48,188 nt of DNA from a virus: the IMG/VR virus record IMGVR_UViG_3300000553_004736, positions 1 to 48,188 of that record, one strand, 5' to 3'. Below, in pieces: positions 24,317 to 30,830 of this stretch. A program made the position numbers and the translations under genes. Positions within the stretch are counted from its first letter, which is position 1. Each line of letters starts with the position of its first letter. The notes under the pieces were generated by a model, which saw nothing but the letters and a program-made list of their open reading frames with translations, searched no databases and had not been told where the DNA came from.

Positions 24317-24618
24317 TGATCACCTCCTGGGCGACGACGGAAATTGCTCAACTTGACGGCGGCCCAGATCGTGGCGAAGGCCGCAGCCCAGTTGCCGTCG
24401 ATGTGTGGATGGACCTGCAGCCAATAGATGGAGAACGGGAAGAGGACACAGAACGCGATGGCATCCAGGTCAACGACCGGGTCATCGCTGTTGAACGCAT
24501 GAACGACGAACGCCTTCGCCGGGCTCAAGGCCGCTTGGAACGCCTTGCGGAGTGGTTCCCAACGGGAGGTCGTATCCGTAGGGGTCGTCGATTGGGTCAG
24601 GCCACATGATTCGGTCAC
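24313..24618 (-). CDS. Holin candidate
   Basis: 101 residues with two hydrophobic stretches: LDAIAFCVLFPFSIYWLQV and NWAAAFATIWAAVKLSNF, and a short basic C terminus (FRRRPGGDQ). The first 45 residues are polar. Size, two predicted membrane helices and location immediately downstream of the peptidoglycan enzyme fit a class II holin. The sequence matches no holin family that I recognise. Confidence 0.55.
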   Translation of the reverse strand: MTESCGLTQSTTPTDTTSRWEPLRKAFQAALSPAKAFVVHAFNSDDPVVDLDAIAFCVLFPFSIYWLQVHPHIDGNWAAAFATIWAAVKLSNFRRRPGGDQ

Positions 24619-25028
24619 GCCACTACCTGCAGCCGGCGAATGCCGGAATCGGCCACGGCCTGGCGCACGTCATGAGCCTGGATGATGCAGCCCTCACTGG
24701 AGTTCTCGGGGTCATCCCCGCCAGCGCCGTGCATGAAGAAGTCGTCCCTGCCGAACATTTCGTTCTCCGGATCCGGCGTGAGCTGGAAGGTGATCTGCCC
24801 GAGCTTCGGGTGATGGAACGGCTCGCTCATCGAATACCAACCCACCGGCAGCGGCCCAATGCACCTCACCGCCTGCATGGCCGGGTTGTTCTGCCCCGGG
24901 ATGTGGTCGGGGTTCACTCCGGCCCGAGAGTTGTTGCCCGCCCAGCCAGTGCCCATCAGGGTTTCGGTGCCGTCATCATCCACCTGGATCAACTGACCGT
25001 TGCTCTGTGAAAACCGGTCGTTGGCCAT
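24615..25028 (-). CDS. Tlde1/DUF2778-like peptidoglycan enzyme, probable lysis protein
   Basis: 137 residues. Visible blocks are SQSNGQLIQVDDDGTETLMG, GPLPVGWYSMSEPFHHPKLG and FFMHGAGGDDPENSSEGCII. The H-G ... S-x-G-C core is that of L,D-transpeptidase-fold (YkuD) enzymes of the Tlde1/DUF2778 group, with His and Cys catalytic. Some cut or exchange peptidoglycan stem peptides. No signal peptide is visible, so export would need the holin. It is the only cell-wall enzyme I see, and its stop overlaps the holin candidate start. A lysis role is inferred from context. Confidence 0.72.
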   Translation of the reverse strand: MANDRFSQSNGQLIQVDDDGTETLMGTGWAGNNSRAGVNPDHIPGQNNPAMQAVRCIGPLPVGWYSMSEPFHHPKLGQITFQLTPDPENEMFGRDDFFMHGAGGDDPENSSEGCIIQAHDVRQAVADSGIRRLQVVA

Positions 25029-25066
25029 GGCAGGGATCTCCGTCCCTCAGGCTCAGGCGGGCATAA

Positions 25067-25082
25067 CGAAACGGGCGTTTCG
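25067..25082. repeat. Perfect 16-base palindrome CGAAACGGGCGTTTCG (copy 2)
   Basis: It lies immediately downstream of the stop codon of the Mor-like gene, in the only gap of this stretch. The same 16 bases occur at 18652-18667. As RNA it folds into a six-base-pair hairpin with four-base loop, but no U-tract follows, so it is not a clear intrinsic terminator. Confidence 0.7.
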
Positions 25083-25322
25083 CTATTTCTGTTGCCGCCT
25101 CAGCGTGCGCTCCCGGACGATCTGCTGAACCCTCCGGATGGTGAGGCCGAACCGCTCCGCTACCGCGGCCTCGGTCATCGTCGCCCGCAGTTCATAGATC
25201 TTGGCGTCGCGCTGATCCTGCTCGAAGGACAGGGCGGCCCGGTGCGCCAGTCCTGCCGCGTCGGTCGCGCCCTGGGCAGTGAACACGTCCCGCAAGAGCC
25301 CTTCCAGGTAGGCGGTGCTCAA
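25083..25322 (-). CDS. Mor-like late transcription activator
   Basis: 79 residues. The second half (DAKIYELRATMTEAAVAERF, GLTIRRVQQIVRE) is a helix-turn-helix of the Mor/C type: A-x-x-F-G-L-T followed by recognition helix R-R-V-Q-Q-I. Mor proteins activate middle or late phage transcription. The full-length Mor proteins are longer, so this is a short version. It lies directly before lysis and structural genes, which it may control. Identification rests on the HTH and location. Confidence 0.6.
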   Translation of the reverse strand: MSTAYLEGLLRDVFTAQGATDAAGLAHRAALSFEQDQRDAKIYELRATMTEAAVAERFGLTIRRVQQIVRERTLRRQQK

Positions 25323-25489
25323 GACTTCTCCCCGATGGCGAAGTAGGGCAGCGTCGTGTGGACGATCATGCCGGTGTCGGTCTTGAAGAAGATGTTCTGG
25401 ACCCCGGAAAGCTCCGTTGCGCCCTGGTAGATGGCGAAGACCTTCTTGCTCCCCGGGTGAAAGATGGTGATCGTCCAGGTGGCGTCCAT
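25319..25489 (-). CDS. Small unknown protein
   Basis: 56 residues from the ATG at 25489, which overlaps the stop of the next gene upstream (ATGA) with GGGGAT as ribosome site. Sequence MDATWTITIFHPGSKKVFAI followed by YQGATELSGVQNIFFKTDTG suggests a compact beta-rich fold. It is the first of three small genes in a coupled row. Function unknown. Confidence 0.6.
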   Translation of the reverse strand: MDATWTITIFHPGSKKVFAIYQGATELSGVQNIFFKTDTGMIVHTTLPYFAIGEKS

Positions 25490-25647
25490 CAGATCCCCTT
25501 CTTCAGGAACAAACAATCCATGACTGCCGTGAGGATGGTGAAGAACCAGAGAATGGGCCTGGCAACTATGTTCCCGAACCTGTTGAATTTGGGACCGTAA
25601 CTGTTGAGAAAGTCCATCTCGCGCTTGACCTGTGCAAGGAAACTCAT
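25489..25647 (-). CDS. Small membrane protein
   Basis: 52 residues: MSFLAQVKREMDFLNSYGPK, then a hydrophobic segment IVARPILWFFTILTAVMDCL and a basic end FLKKGI. It is translationally coupled on both sides. The 15 bases GAAGGGGATCTGATG at its start recur at the start of the next gene. It could be an antiholin or simply an inner-membrane protein; no family recognised. Confidence 0.58.
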   Translation of the reverse strand: MSFLAQVKREMDFLNSYGPKFNRFGNIVARPILWFFTILTAVMDCLFLKKGI

Positions 25648-25928
25648 CAGATCCCCTTCGCCAGCTCTGTCATCCGGGAAAGGAAGTGCCGACTCCACTC
25701 CGGGCAGTATTCCGGGGTGCCTGCCTGCGCAACGGTCAGCGCGTCGGCTTCGCTGGCGGCCTTGGGGATGAGCCGGTTGCGATCCGCTTCGTAGGTTCGA
25801 TCCAGGGTGGAGTCTTCCACGATGCGGATGAGGCTCTGCCGCATGGCCAGGTCCTTGGGCGGGAAGTTGGCCAGGGTGCTGATGTGGGCCATGCGCTGGA
25901 GCTGCTGGGATGCCTGGTGAGGGGTCAT
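25647..25928 (-). CDS. Uncharacterised protein
   Basis: 93 residues, mostly helical: MTPHQASQQLQRMAHISTLA, MRQSLIRIVEDSTLDRTYEA and YCPEWSRHFLSRMTELAKGI. The C-terminal KGI is shared with the small protein encoded next. No motif identifies it. It is part of the first genes of the late transcription unit. Confidence 0.55.
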   Translation of the reverse strand: MTPHQASQQLQRMAHISTLANFPPKDLAMRQSLIRIVEDSTLDRTYEADRNRLIPKAASEADALTVAQAGTPEYCPEWSRHFLSRMTELAKGI

Positions 25929-25931
25929 GAA

Positions 25932-26180
25932 TCAGCCCTCCTTCTCGACGGCCGGTACTTCTGCAGCCTGTTCCAGGGCGGCCTGCTCGATCTCGCAGAT
26001 GTAGCCAAGCGCGATGCCGAGGTGTTTCTTGATCCAGGCCACGTCATCCAGGTGCAGGCTGTAGAGCAGGGAATGGGGCGAGGGAATGATTTCCCGGATG
26101 ACTTCCAGCGTGCCGGCCAGAGCCAGGACGGTCCCGCCACAGGTGGGAAGGAGAGATGAAACCGATGTGCGCTTTGCCAT
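25932..26180 (-). CDS. First gene of the late unit, unknown function
   Basis: 82 residues from the ATG at 26180, preceded by GGAGG eight bases upstream; the longer frame upstream lacks such a site. MAKRTSVSSLLPTCGGTVLAL, then VIREIIPSPHSLLYSLHLDD and GIALGYICEIEQAALEQAAE. It is helical with no recognisable domain. It lies directly after the terminator/promoter gap at 26181-26335. Confidence 0.6.
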   Translation of the reverse strand: MAKRTSVSSLLPTCGGTVLALAGTLEVIREIIPSPHSLLYSLHLDDVAWIKKHLGIALGYICEIEQAALEQAAEVPAVEKEG

Positions 26181-26214
26181 GCTTGGACCTCCGTGGACCA
26201 TCCACACGGCAAGC

Positions 26215-26290
26215 ATTGGGCAGCAGGAGAGCGAGCGCATCATCGAGCGCTGGTATGTATATGGATATCTATGGACTTATAGGAACGTCT
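26215..26290 (-). promoter_or_regulatory. Candidate start region of the late transcription unit
   Basis: This A/T-rich island between the terminator and the first late gene contains TATACA on the minus strand (candidate -10) but no good -35 hexamer at 16-18 bases, as is common for phage promoters that need an activator. It is 60-90 bases upstream of the ATG at 26180. Only the composition and position support it. Confidence 0.35.
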
Positions 26291-26306
26291 AGGCATTTCA
26301 GGCATT

Positions 26307-26330
26307 AAAAAGGGGCCGGTGAAGGCCCCT
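26307..26330 (-). terminator. Intrinsic terminator of the early/terminase unit
   Basis: On the minus strand AGGGGCC, a six-base loop and GGCCCCT form a seven-base-pair GC stem followed directly by TTTTT. It lies 20 bases after the stop of the gene at 26352 and before the late block, so it separates the two transcription units. Readthrough or antitermination would be required if both are one operon. Confidence 0.85.
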
Positions 26331-26335
26331 GGTGT

Positions 26336-26349
26336 GGTCAGTCTTGACC
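26336..26349. repeat. Dispersed 14-base palindrome, copy 3 (non-coding)
   Basis: GGTCAGTCTTGACC, overlapping a second palindrome TGACCGGTCA (26345-26354). It lies between the terminator and the stop of the gene at 26352, outside coding DNA. Confidence 0.7.
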
Positions 26350-26351
26350 GG

Positions 26352-26588
26352 TCAATCGCTCCCGGTGCAGACGGTCGAAATGGCGTAGACCCCATGCGCA
26401 TGGAGCGGATGCCCCTTTTGGTGCTTGATCTGGCGTCTCAGCCACTTGGGAAGCATATGCCAGTGGCACCAGAAAGGCGGGAACGGGGCAGAGATGATCA
26501 TCCCGGGCTTGATGGTGCCCGACTGGCAGCATGTGACTTCAAGCTCGGCATCACCGAACAGGGCTGGGATGCGAATGTGGGCTCTCAC
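26352..26588 (-). CDS. Small unknown protein
   Basis: 78 residues starting at GTG (26588) that overlaps the stop of the next gene upstream as GTGA, with GGAGGTG before it. VRAHIRIPALFGDAELEVTC, then MIISAPFPPFWCHWHMLPKW and a His-rich stretch LRRQIKHQKGHPLHAHGVY. Cys and His residues could bind a metal. It is the last gene before the terminator at 26307. Function unknown. Confidence 0.55.
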   Translation of the reverse strand: MRAHIRIPALFGDAELEVTCCQSGTIKPGMIISAPFPPFWCHWHMLPKWLRRQIKHQKGHPLHAHGVYAISTVCTGSD

Positions 26589-26935
26589 CGCTTCACCTCC
26601 GGTGGATCCGGCAGCGGCATCCAGTGGGATGGGACAGGGACGATATCGCCCTCTTCGTTGAACCAGAGGTCTTGGCCGTTCCTGGCGAGGCTGCACACCA
26701 GAAGGCTCGTTCCACGCCCTTTGGCAAAGGTCAGGACCAACTCGCTCTTCGGCGCGGTGGCGATGGGTTGCCAGCCCTGGGCCAGGGTTGATCGGTCAGA
26801 ATTGACCGCTTCGACGATGGCCTTGACGATGTTCCCGGTTTCGATATCGCGGGGGAACAACCGGCCCCCCATGGCCTGCAACTGCTCTAGCCAAAGGTCG
26901 TCCACTCGCCTCATGACCTTCGCCGCGTCGATCAC
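26585..26935 (-). CDS. DUF551-like protein
   Basis: 116 residues starting at GTG (26935), coupled to the gene upstream. The C-terminal half has the DUF551 pattern: WQPIATAPKSE, then HWMPLPDPP. This domain is frequent in phage accessory genes with unknown function. The N-terminal half is helical (VMRRVDDLWLEQLQAMGG). A GGTCAATTCTGACC palindrome is in the coding region (26794-26807). Confidence 0.72.
   Translation of the reverse strand: MIDAAKVMRRVDDLWLEQLQAMGGRLFPRDIETGNIVKAIVEAVNSDRSTLAQGWQPIATAPKSELVLTFAKGRGTSLLVCSLARNGQDLWFNEEGDIVPVPSHWMPLPDPPEVKR
26794..26807. repeat. Dispersed 14-base palindrome, copy 4
   Basis: GGTCAGAATTGACC in the DUF551-like gene. Confidence 0.7.
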
Positions 26936-27102
26936 TCCTTACCCTCCGTCTGGTCAATTTTGACCGGCTCCTTCGGGATCTCAACCCACCCCGCCTTGGC
27001 CTTCGCGGGCGTGAAGTTCAGCGAGATCTCCAAGGCAAACTCCCCGCTCTTCTTCACGGTGCGGAAGGCCCCAGCACTTCCAGGCTTCGGTTTTTGCTTC
27101 AT
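26932..27102 (-). CDS. Small basic protein
   Basis: 56 residues, MKQKPKPGSAGAFRTVKKSG, then FALEISLNFTPAKAKAGWVE and a tail KEPVKIDQTEGKE. It is coupled by ATGA to the gene upstream and by GTGA to the gene downstream. The tail VKIDQTE is encoded by a GGTCAAAATTGACC palindrome; the same seven residues occur in the + strand protein at 47733. Function unknown. Confidence 0.6.
   Translation of the reverse strand: MKQKPKPGSAGAFRTVKKSGEFALEISLNFTPAKAKAGWVEIPKEPVKIDQTEGKE
26952..26965. repeat. Dispersed 14-base palindrome, copy 5
   Basis: GGTCAATTTTGACC in the small basic protein gene at 26932. Confidence 0.7.
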
Positions 27103-27311
27103 GCTGCCCCCTGTGATTCCTTTTCGATGAGGGCGAGAATGACCGCCCGGGACACTTCGATTGACCGCTTGCCAGTCTTGCCCCGCCGGACACGCAGACC
27201 GCCCAGCCTGGCAATGATTCCCCCATCCTCGCAGTAATTCTGCCGGAAATACTCGGCATTAAGCCCGTAGAGTTCGGCGGCTTCTTTGACGCTGATTCCG
27301 TCGACTATCAT
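27099..27311 (-). CDS. Small DNA-binding-like protein
   Basis: 70 residues: MIVDGISVKEAAELYGLNAE, YFRQNYCEDGGIIARLGGLR and a C-terminal helix. The first part (SVKEAAELYGLNAEYFRQ) reads as a helix-turn-helix of the excisionase/MerR type, and RLGGLRVRRGKTGKRSIEV resembles the following wing. It lies directly after the terminase large subunit gene. It may be a regulator or a packaging accessory; evidence is limited to the motif. Confidence 0.5.
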   Translation of the reverse strand: MIVDGISVKEAAELYGLNAEYFRQNYCEDGGIIARLGGLRVRRGKTGKRSIEVSRAVILALIEKESQGAA

Positions 27312-28822
27312 CGGAGCCTCTGCAAGAAGGAACTGCTGATCACGATGGGCAGGTTGCGCTTGTCGATGTAATTCGCATAGACCACCGCATCCCCGTCATC
27401 TGGGCTGTGGCCGATCCGCTTGATGATGTCTTCCTTCGCCTCGACCTGGATGCCTTGGGCTGTGAGTTTCCAATGGGCAGCGCAGAGGTCAATCAACAAC
27501 TTACGATCTGGCGGCAAAGCCAGGTCTTGACCGGTAACCGGATCCAGGGCCTCGCGGAGAAACCAATACATCTCGGCACGCAGGTTCTTGAAACCCAGTT
27601 GGCCGCTCTTATCCGTGGCGAGGGACTTTTCGGCTCCATTCAGCGGGATACATGCTGTGCCGATGACCGGCTTGAGGTGGTCCACCACGCTGCCGCCGAC
27701 CCCAATCACGTCCACATTGACCGTCGCCTTGTCCCGCCGCGCCTGGATGGCAAGCGTGGCCACAGCGGGGCCGTCCGGGGTATCTGAGCCTGGGAACTTC
27801 TGCAGCTTGTCGAACCAGTTCCCATACCGGGGGGCCAGCACCGTGTTGTCCTTCCCACCTCGGGCAACGTCAAGGCCAAGGGAAGACATAGCCACATCGG
27901 GCTTTTCTCGGAGCTTCCACCGCTCCATGGCCGCTTGAACCCAAGCCGTCGGGATGACCTGATATGGATTATCCGCCTTCCCTGCCTGGAAATCGCCATA
28001 GAGCATCTTCGAGCGCAGGGGCTCCGGCAGGCCCTGCAGTTTGGCGCGGTAGTTCGTGGCCATCAGGAAGGGGTTGTCCTCGACCCGGGCCGGGATAAAG
28101 GTCCGGCTGAGGGGAATCACCAATTCACGCTTGCCGCTGTCTGAATGGGTATGCCAGAACGGATCCCCGCTGCCGATCTCGGTCTCCTTACCGTCCACCA
28201 TGGCAAACCATCGCAGCTCTCCCGGAGCGGCAGGGTTCGGGTGGGTGTCATCCAGCCATGGTCGCCAATACTGAACCACCCATTCCCCTTCGGGATCAGT
28301 AGGCGGGTTGCCAGCGGCCACCACGCGGCAACGCTGGCCCGGCTTGGTGGATCGGAGCCAGCCGCAGAGGAACCGGAACTGGAACTCTAGAAAGTGGGTG
28401 ATTTCATCGAAGCCCTTGAGGGAATGGGGACGGCCCTGATATTTCTGCTCGTCGCCCAAAAGGTTGCATGCGCCCAGTTCGATCGTTCGCCCATCGTCCA
28501 AGGTCCAGAGGTGATCCTGCCCGTTGTAGTCACCGACTCCGCGGAACATCTCCTTGGCCCGGGTCTGGATGCCCATGAGCTGGGGATACTCCCGGCGGAA
28601 GAGGATCGAAACGTCGTGGGCCGTGCTGCCCAAGCCAAGGAGGAGATCGGTCTTCCCGCCGCCGGCTGAGCCGCCGTAGAACAGTTCGTCAGCCTGCGAG
28701 TGGTAGGCCATCGTCTGCGGTCCCGGCAGGGGCTTCCAGGCATTCAGTTCACGCAACCGCTTGAGGAGCGCGAGCTTCTTTGCTGGCGTGGAGCTTCGCA
28801 AGCTCTGCTTCGATTTCCGCAT
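27308..28822 (-). CDS. terL: Terminase large subunit
   Basis: 504 residues from the ATG at 28822, preceded by GAGGAA; the overlap of 74 bases with the small subunit gene is real if this start is used. Walker A GGSAGGGKT is at residues 50-58, Walker B with catalytic pair GFDEITHF at about 138-144. The C-terminal nuclease carries LGLDVARGGKDNTVLAPRYG (first Asp), VDVIGVGGSVVDHL and DDGDAVVYANY (last Asp). It packages DNA into the prohead. Confidence 0.95.
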   Translation of the reverse strand: MRKSKQSLRSSTPAKKLALLKRLRELNAWKPLPGPQTMAYHSQADELFYGGSAGGGKTDLLLGLGSTAHDVSILFRREYPQLMGIQTRAKEMFRGVGDYNGQDHLWTLDDGRTIELGACNLLGDEQKYQGRPHSLKGFDEITHFLEFQFRFLCGWLRSTKPGQRCRVVAAGNPPTDPEGEWVVQYWRPWLDDTHPNPAAPGELRWFAMVDGKETEIGSGDPFWHTHSDSGKRELVIPLSRTFIPARVEDNPFLMATNYRAKLQGLPEPLRSKMLYGDFQAGKADNPYQVIPTAWVQAAMERWKLREKPDVAMSSLGLDVARGGKDNTVLAPRYGNWFDKLQKFPGSDTPDGPAVATLAIQARRDKATVNVDVIGVGGSVVDHLKPVIGTACIPLNGAEKSLATDKSGQLGFKNLRAEMYWFLREALDPVTGQDLALPPDRKLLIDLCAAHWKLTAQGIQVEAKEDIIKRIGHSPDDGDAVVYANYIDKRNLPIVISSSFLQRLR

Positions 28823-29339
28823 CAACTTCCTCGTTGTTTGGATTCTTGGGGTCGTCCAGGCCCCGGATCATCCGCAGGGTCTCAATGTTGATTCGCACGC
28901 ACTCGGACAGGATTTTCAGATCCTTGGCCGCGACCAACCCGGTCCGGGGGTCAGCCTTGGACTCTTCCTCGGTCGGGAGTTGAAGGTCGGCAACGGCACG
29001 CTGGAGGGCCAGGCGGGCACCACTCAGACCGAGCTGCATGTCCTGGACATCCTGGTCAGCTTCGGCCTCGATCTGATACGCGGTACACTGTCCCGCTTCC
29101 TGTATCACCCCTGCCAGGCGGGCCGCCACGATGCGCCTCTTCGTCCCGGTGGGGTCTCTAACCCATCCATTCTTCTTTGCTTTGCGCTGGATGGCGGCAA
29201 CCGATACGGAATACTGGGCTGCAAGCTCCCGATACGATTTCGTACCGGCTCGGAAGTCTCCTTCGATGACAATCCAGTCGGGTCCGGCGGCAGTCTTGAG
29301 CGGTTCGACCTTCATTTTGGGCATCCCTGATTTTCTCAT
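28749..29339 (-). CDS. terS: Terminase small subunit
   Basis: 196 residues from the ATG at 29339, which overlaps the stop of the zinc-ribbon gene upstream. An N-terminal HTH (YRELAAQYSVSVAAIQRKAK) follows TAAGPDWIVIEGDFRAGTKS; the rest is a long helical oligomerisation region (LSGARLALQRAVADLQLPTE) and a C-terminal coiled coil. HTH plus helices directly before the large subunit gene is the usual small terminase arrangement. It would recognise the packaging site, which is not visible. Confidence 0.8.
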   Translation of the reverse strand: MRKSGMPKMKVEPLKTAAGPDWIVIEGDFRAGTKSYRELAAQYSVSVAAIQRKAKKNGWVRDPTGTKRRIVAARLAGVIQEAGQCTAYQIEAEADQDVQDMQLGLSGARLALQRAVADLQLPTEEESKADPRTGLVAAKDLKILSECVRINIETLRMIRGLDDPKNPNNEEVDAEIEAELAKLHASKEARAPQAVA

Positions 29340-29464
29340 CGCTGCTTGCAGGTTGGGCAGATCACCCCGCCGTGGGGGAGACGGTTGATGTGTTCGCCGC
29401 AGCGGGGGCAGAAGCCGAGGGTATGGCAGAGGATTCGCCAGTAGTAACGGAGCTTGTATCTCAT
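29336..29464 (-). CDS. Zinc-ribbon microprotein
   Basis: 42 residues: a basic N terminus (MRYKLRYYWRILCHTLG), then FCPRCGEHINRLPHGGVICP and TCKQR. The two CxxC knuckles 18 residues apart make a classical zinc ribbon. It is linked by ATGA to NinB and to the small terminase. Such microproteins are common in phage recombination/packaging regions; role unknown. Confidence 0.65.
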   Translation of the reverse strand: MRYKLRYYWRILCHTLGFCPRCGEHINRLPHGGVICPTCKQR

Positions 29465-29919
29465 GCGGCAGGCCTCCCTCGGTATTCCTCGCGTTCCCGG
29501 GGGCGGTCAATGTTGACCTCTCGGGCGTCGGACTCGGAGAACAGGAACGTGATGAACTCCCTCATGGTGGTGCCGGAGAAGTCTCGGGTTCGGCAGCCGA
29601 GCAGGACCATTCCCCCGGTGAGGCCGGGAGCTACCCTGCCCATCTCTCCGAGGAAGGCTGCTGTGAGGATGTCCTTCCATTCGTCTGGGGTGAGCAGACC
29701 CATGCGTCCATTGATCGGCCATTCGACCTGTTTGCTCCATGCGGTGAGGATGACCCACATCAAAGCATTGGCTTCCATGCTTCGCTTTGTTTCGCTGGCG
29801 GTTATGGCGATGGGTTTCCCTGCCAGGGATTGACGTTCCCAGTTCTCGGCTATCCACCTGAGGAAGTAATCCAGGTGGCAGCGCTCGCGGAGGACGAAGA
29901 CCTTCTTGTCGAGGCTCAT
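29461..29919 (-). CDS. ninB: NinB-like recombination protein
   Basis: 152 residues from the ATG at 29919, overlapping the stop of the gene upstream. Matches to the NinB family: KPIAITASETKRSMEANALM, WVILTAWSKQVEWPINGRMG, TPDEWKDILTAAFLGEMGRV and CRTRDFSGTTMREFITFLFS. NinB (Orf) of lambda binds SSB and ssDNA and can replace RecFOR. The GGTCAATGTTGACC palindrome lies in its last codons. Confidence 0.85.
   Translation of the reverse strand: MSLDKKVFVLRERCHLDYFLRWIAENWERQSLAGKPIAITASETKRSMEANALMWVILTAWSKQVEWPINGRMGLLTPDEWKDILTAAFLGEMGRVAPGLTGGMVLLGCRTRDFSGTTMREFITFLFSESDAREVNIDRPREREEYRGRPAA
29505..29518. repeat. Dispersed 14-base palindrome, copy 6
   Basis: GGTCAATGTTGACC in the NinB-like gene. 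Confidence 0.7.
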
Positions 29920-30101
29920 GCCCGCCCCTCGCGGCCAACCATCCAAAAGACATCCTGAACCCACTTTGGGACCGCGCCAGAGGCTCCAGGATCTATTTCG
30001 GGGGTCTGGGGGGCGTCATCGCACAGGGCGAGGTCGTTCCGCGTCACCTTGCCCTGGTTCCTGATGATGGCGGGGCAGATGATGGCGTTCTCTGGGGTCA
30101 T
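29916..30101 (-). CDS. Small unknown protein
   Basis: 61 residues from the ATG at 30101 with AAGGAAG upstream. MTPENAIICPAIIRNQGKVT, then RNDLALCDDAPQTPEIDPGA and VPKWVQDVFWMVGREGRA. It is coupled on both sides. No motif identifies it. Confidence 0.58.
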   Translation of the reverse strand: MTPENAIICPAIIRNQGKVTRNDLALCDDAPQTPEIDPGASGAVPKWVQDVFWMVGREGRA

Positions 30102-30250
30102 GATGTCTTCCTTTCTGCCGGGCAACGCCCGAAGCGCTTGATGGTGTCGGCCTGGGCTTTTTCCTTTGCCAGGGGTGCGGGGATCCCGGCGTCGAACTCC
30201 ATCACAGCCGCACGCTCTTGCGCTAATGCGATCCAATCTTCCCTAGTCAT
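30098..30250 (-). CDS. Small unknown protein
   Basis: 50 residues: MTREDWIALAQERAAVMEFD, then AGIPAPLAKEKAQADTIKRF and GRCPAERKTS. Both ends are in ATGA overlaps with neighbours, including the HNH gene upstream. It is helical and charged. Similar short stretches occur in phage genes near NinB, but I cannot name a family. Confidence 0.55.
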   Translation of the reverse strand: MTREDWIALAQERAAVMEFDAGIPAPLAKEKAQADTIKRFGRCPAERKTS

Positions 30251-30762
30251 GCTGACTCTCCAAAATTAGCGAATTCCCCATGGAGTTTCCTGGCGGCCTC
30301 ACAGTAGGCGGCATGAGCTTTTTCAGGAGAGTCAAAGTAGCCCAGGCTGTGTTTCTTGCCGTTGCACTCGATCTCTGCTCTCCAGTTTTGATCGCGTTTA
30401 AACCAGATGACACCTTTGAACCCGGTGGTGTTCTTTGGACCCCTGGCCTTATTCCATCCATTCTCAGCGTTGGTTGCCAAACGGAGGTGATCCGGGTTCA
30501 CGCAGGCCCGGCAATGGCAAATGTGATCCAACTGCATCCCTTCGGGGATCGGCCCATGAACCATCTCGTATGCGATCCGGTGGGCCAATTGCATCTTCAC
30601 GTTGAGGCTGAAAAGACCGTAGCCACCCGGGTTCTTGGCTGCGATCCAGATCCAACATCCATTCAGACCGTTCTTGTCGACTTTCGACCAAAACCGGGAT
30701 TCAACCGGAAGCGGCTTAGGGCCGGGCTTGGAAGGAGTTTGGGGGGTGTACGTCTCACTCAT
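30247..30762 (-). CDS. HNH endonuclease with AP2-like C terminus
   Basis: 171 residues. The HNH part has SRFWSKVDKNGLNGCWIWIA, then AHRIAYEMVHGPIPEGMQLD, HICHCRACVNPDHLRLATNA and EN. The DH ... N ... H residues are present. The C-terminal 50 residues (GFKGVIWFKRDQNWRAEIEC, KHSLGYFDSPEKAHAAYCEA) form an AP2-like DNA-binding domain. This combination is typical of free-standing homing endonucleases. It is a probable recent insertion, slightly A/T-richer than neighbours, and is a paralogue of 40666 and 40968. Confidence 0.85.
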   Translation of the reverse strand: MSETYTPQTPSKPGPKPLPVESRFWSKVDKNGLNGCWIWIAAKNPGGYGLFSLNVKMQLAHRIAYEMVHGPIPEGMQLDHICHCRACVNPDHLRLATNAENGWNKARGPKNTTGFKGVIWFKRDQNWRAEIECNGKKHSLGYFDSPEKAHAAYCEAARKLHGEFANFGESA

Positions 30763-30794
30763 TCAGTTCTTCCTTGGTAAGGGCTCTTTCAAAG

Positions 30795-30818
30795 GCATAC
30801 GCATATGCATAGGCATAA
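30795..30818. repeat. Four tandem GCATAN hexamers
   Basis: GCATAC, GCATAT, GCATAG and GCATAA follow each other without gap. They lie in the 68-base gap between the HNH gene and the replication gene. On the minus strand the block is a run of NTATGC units. They may be iterons of an origin or a microsatellite. Confidence 0.65.
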
Positions 30819-30830
30819 GCAGGCGCGGTA

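Noticed and set aside
25067-25082. Intrinsic terminator after the Mor-like gene
   Set aside because: The hairpin has no U-tract on either strand; kept only as a repeated palindrome.
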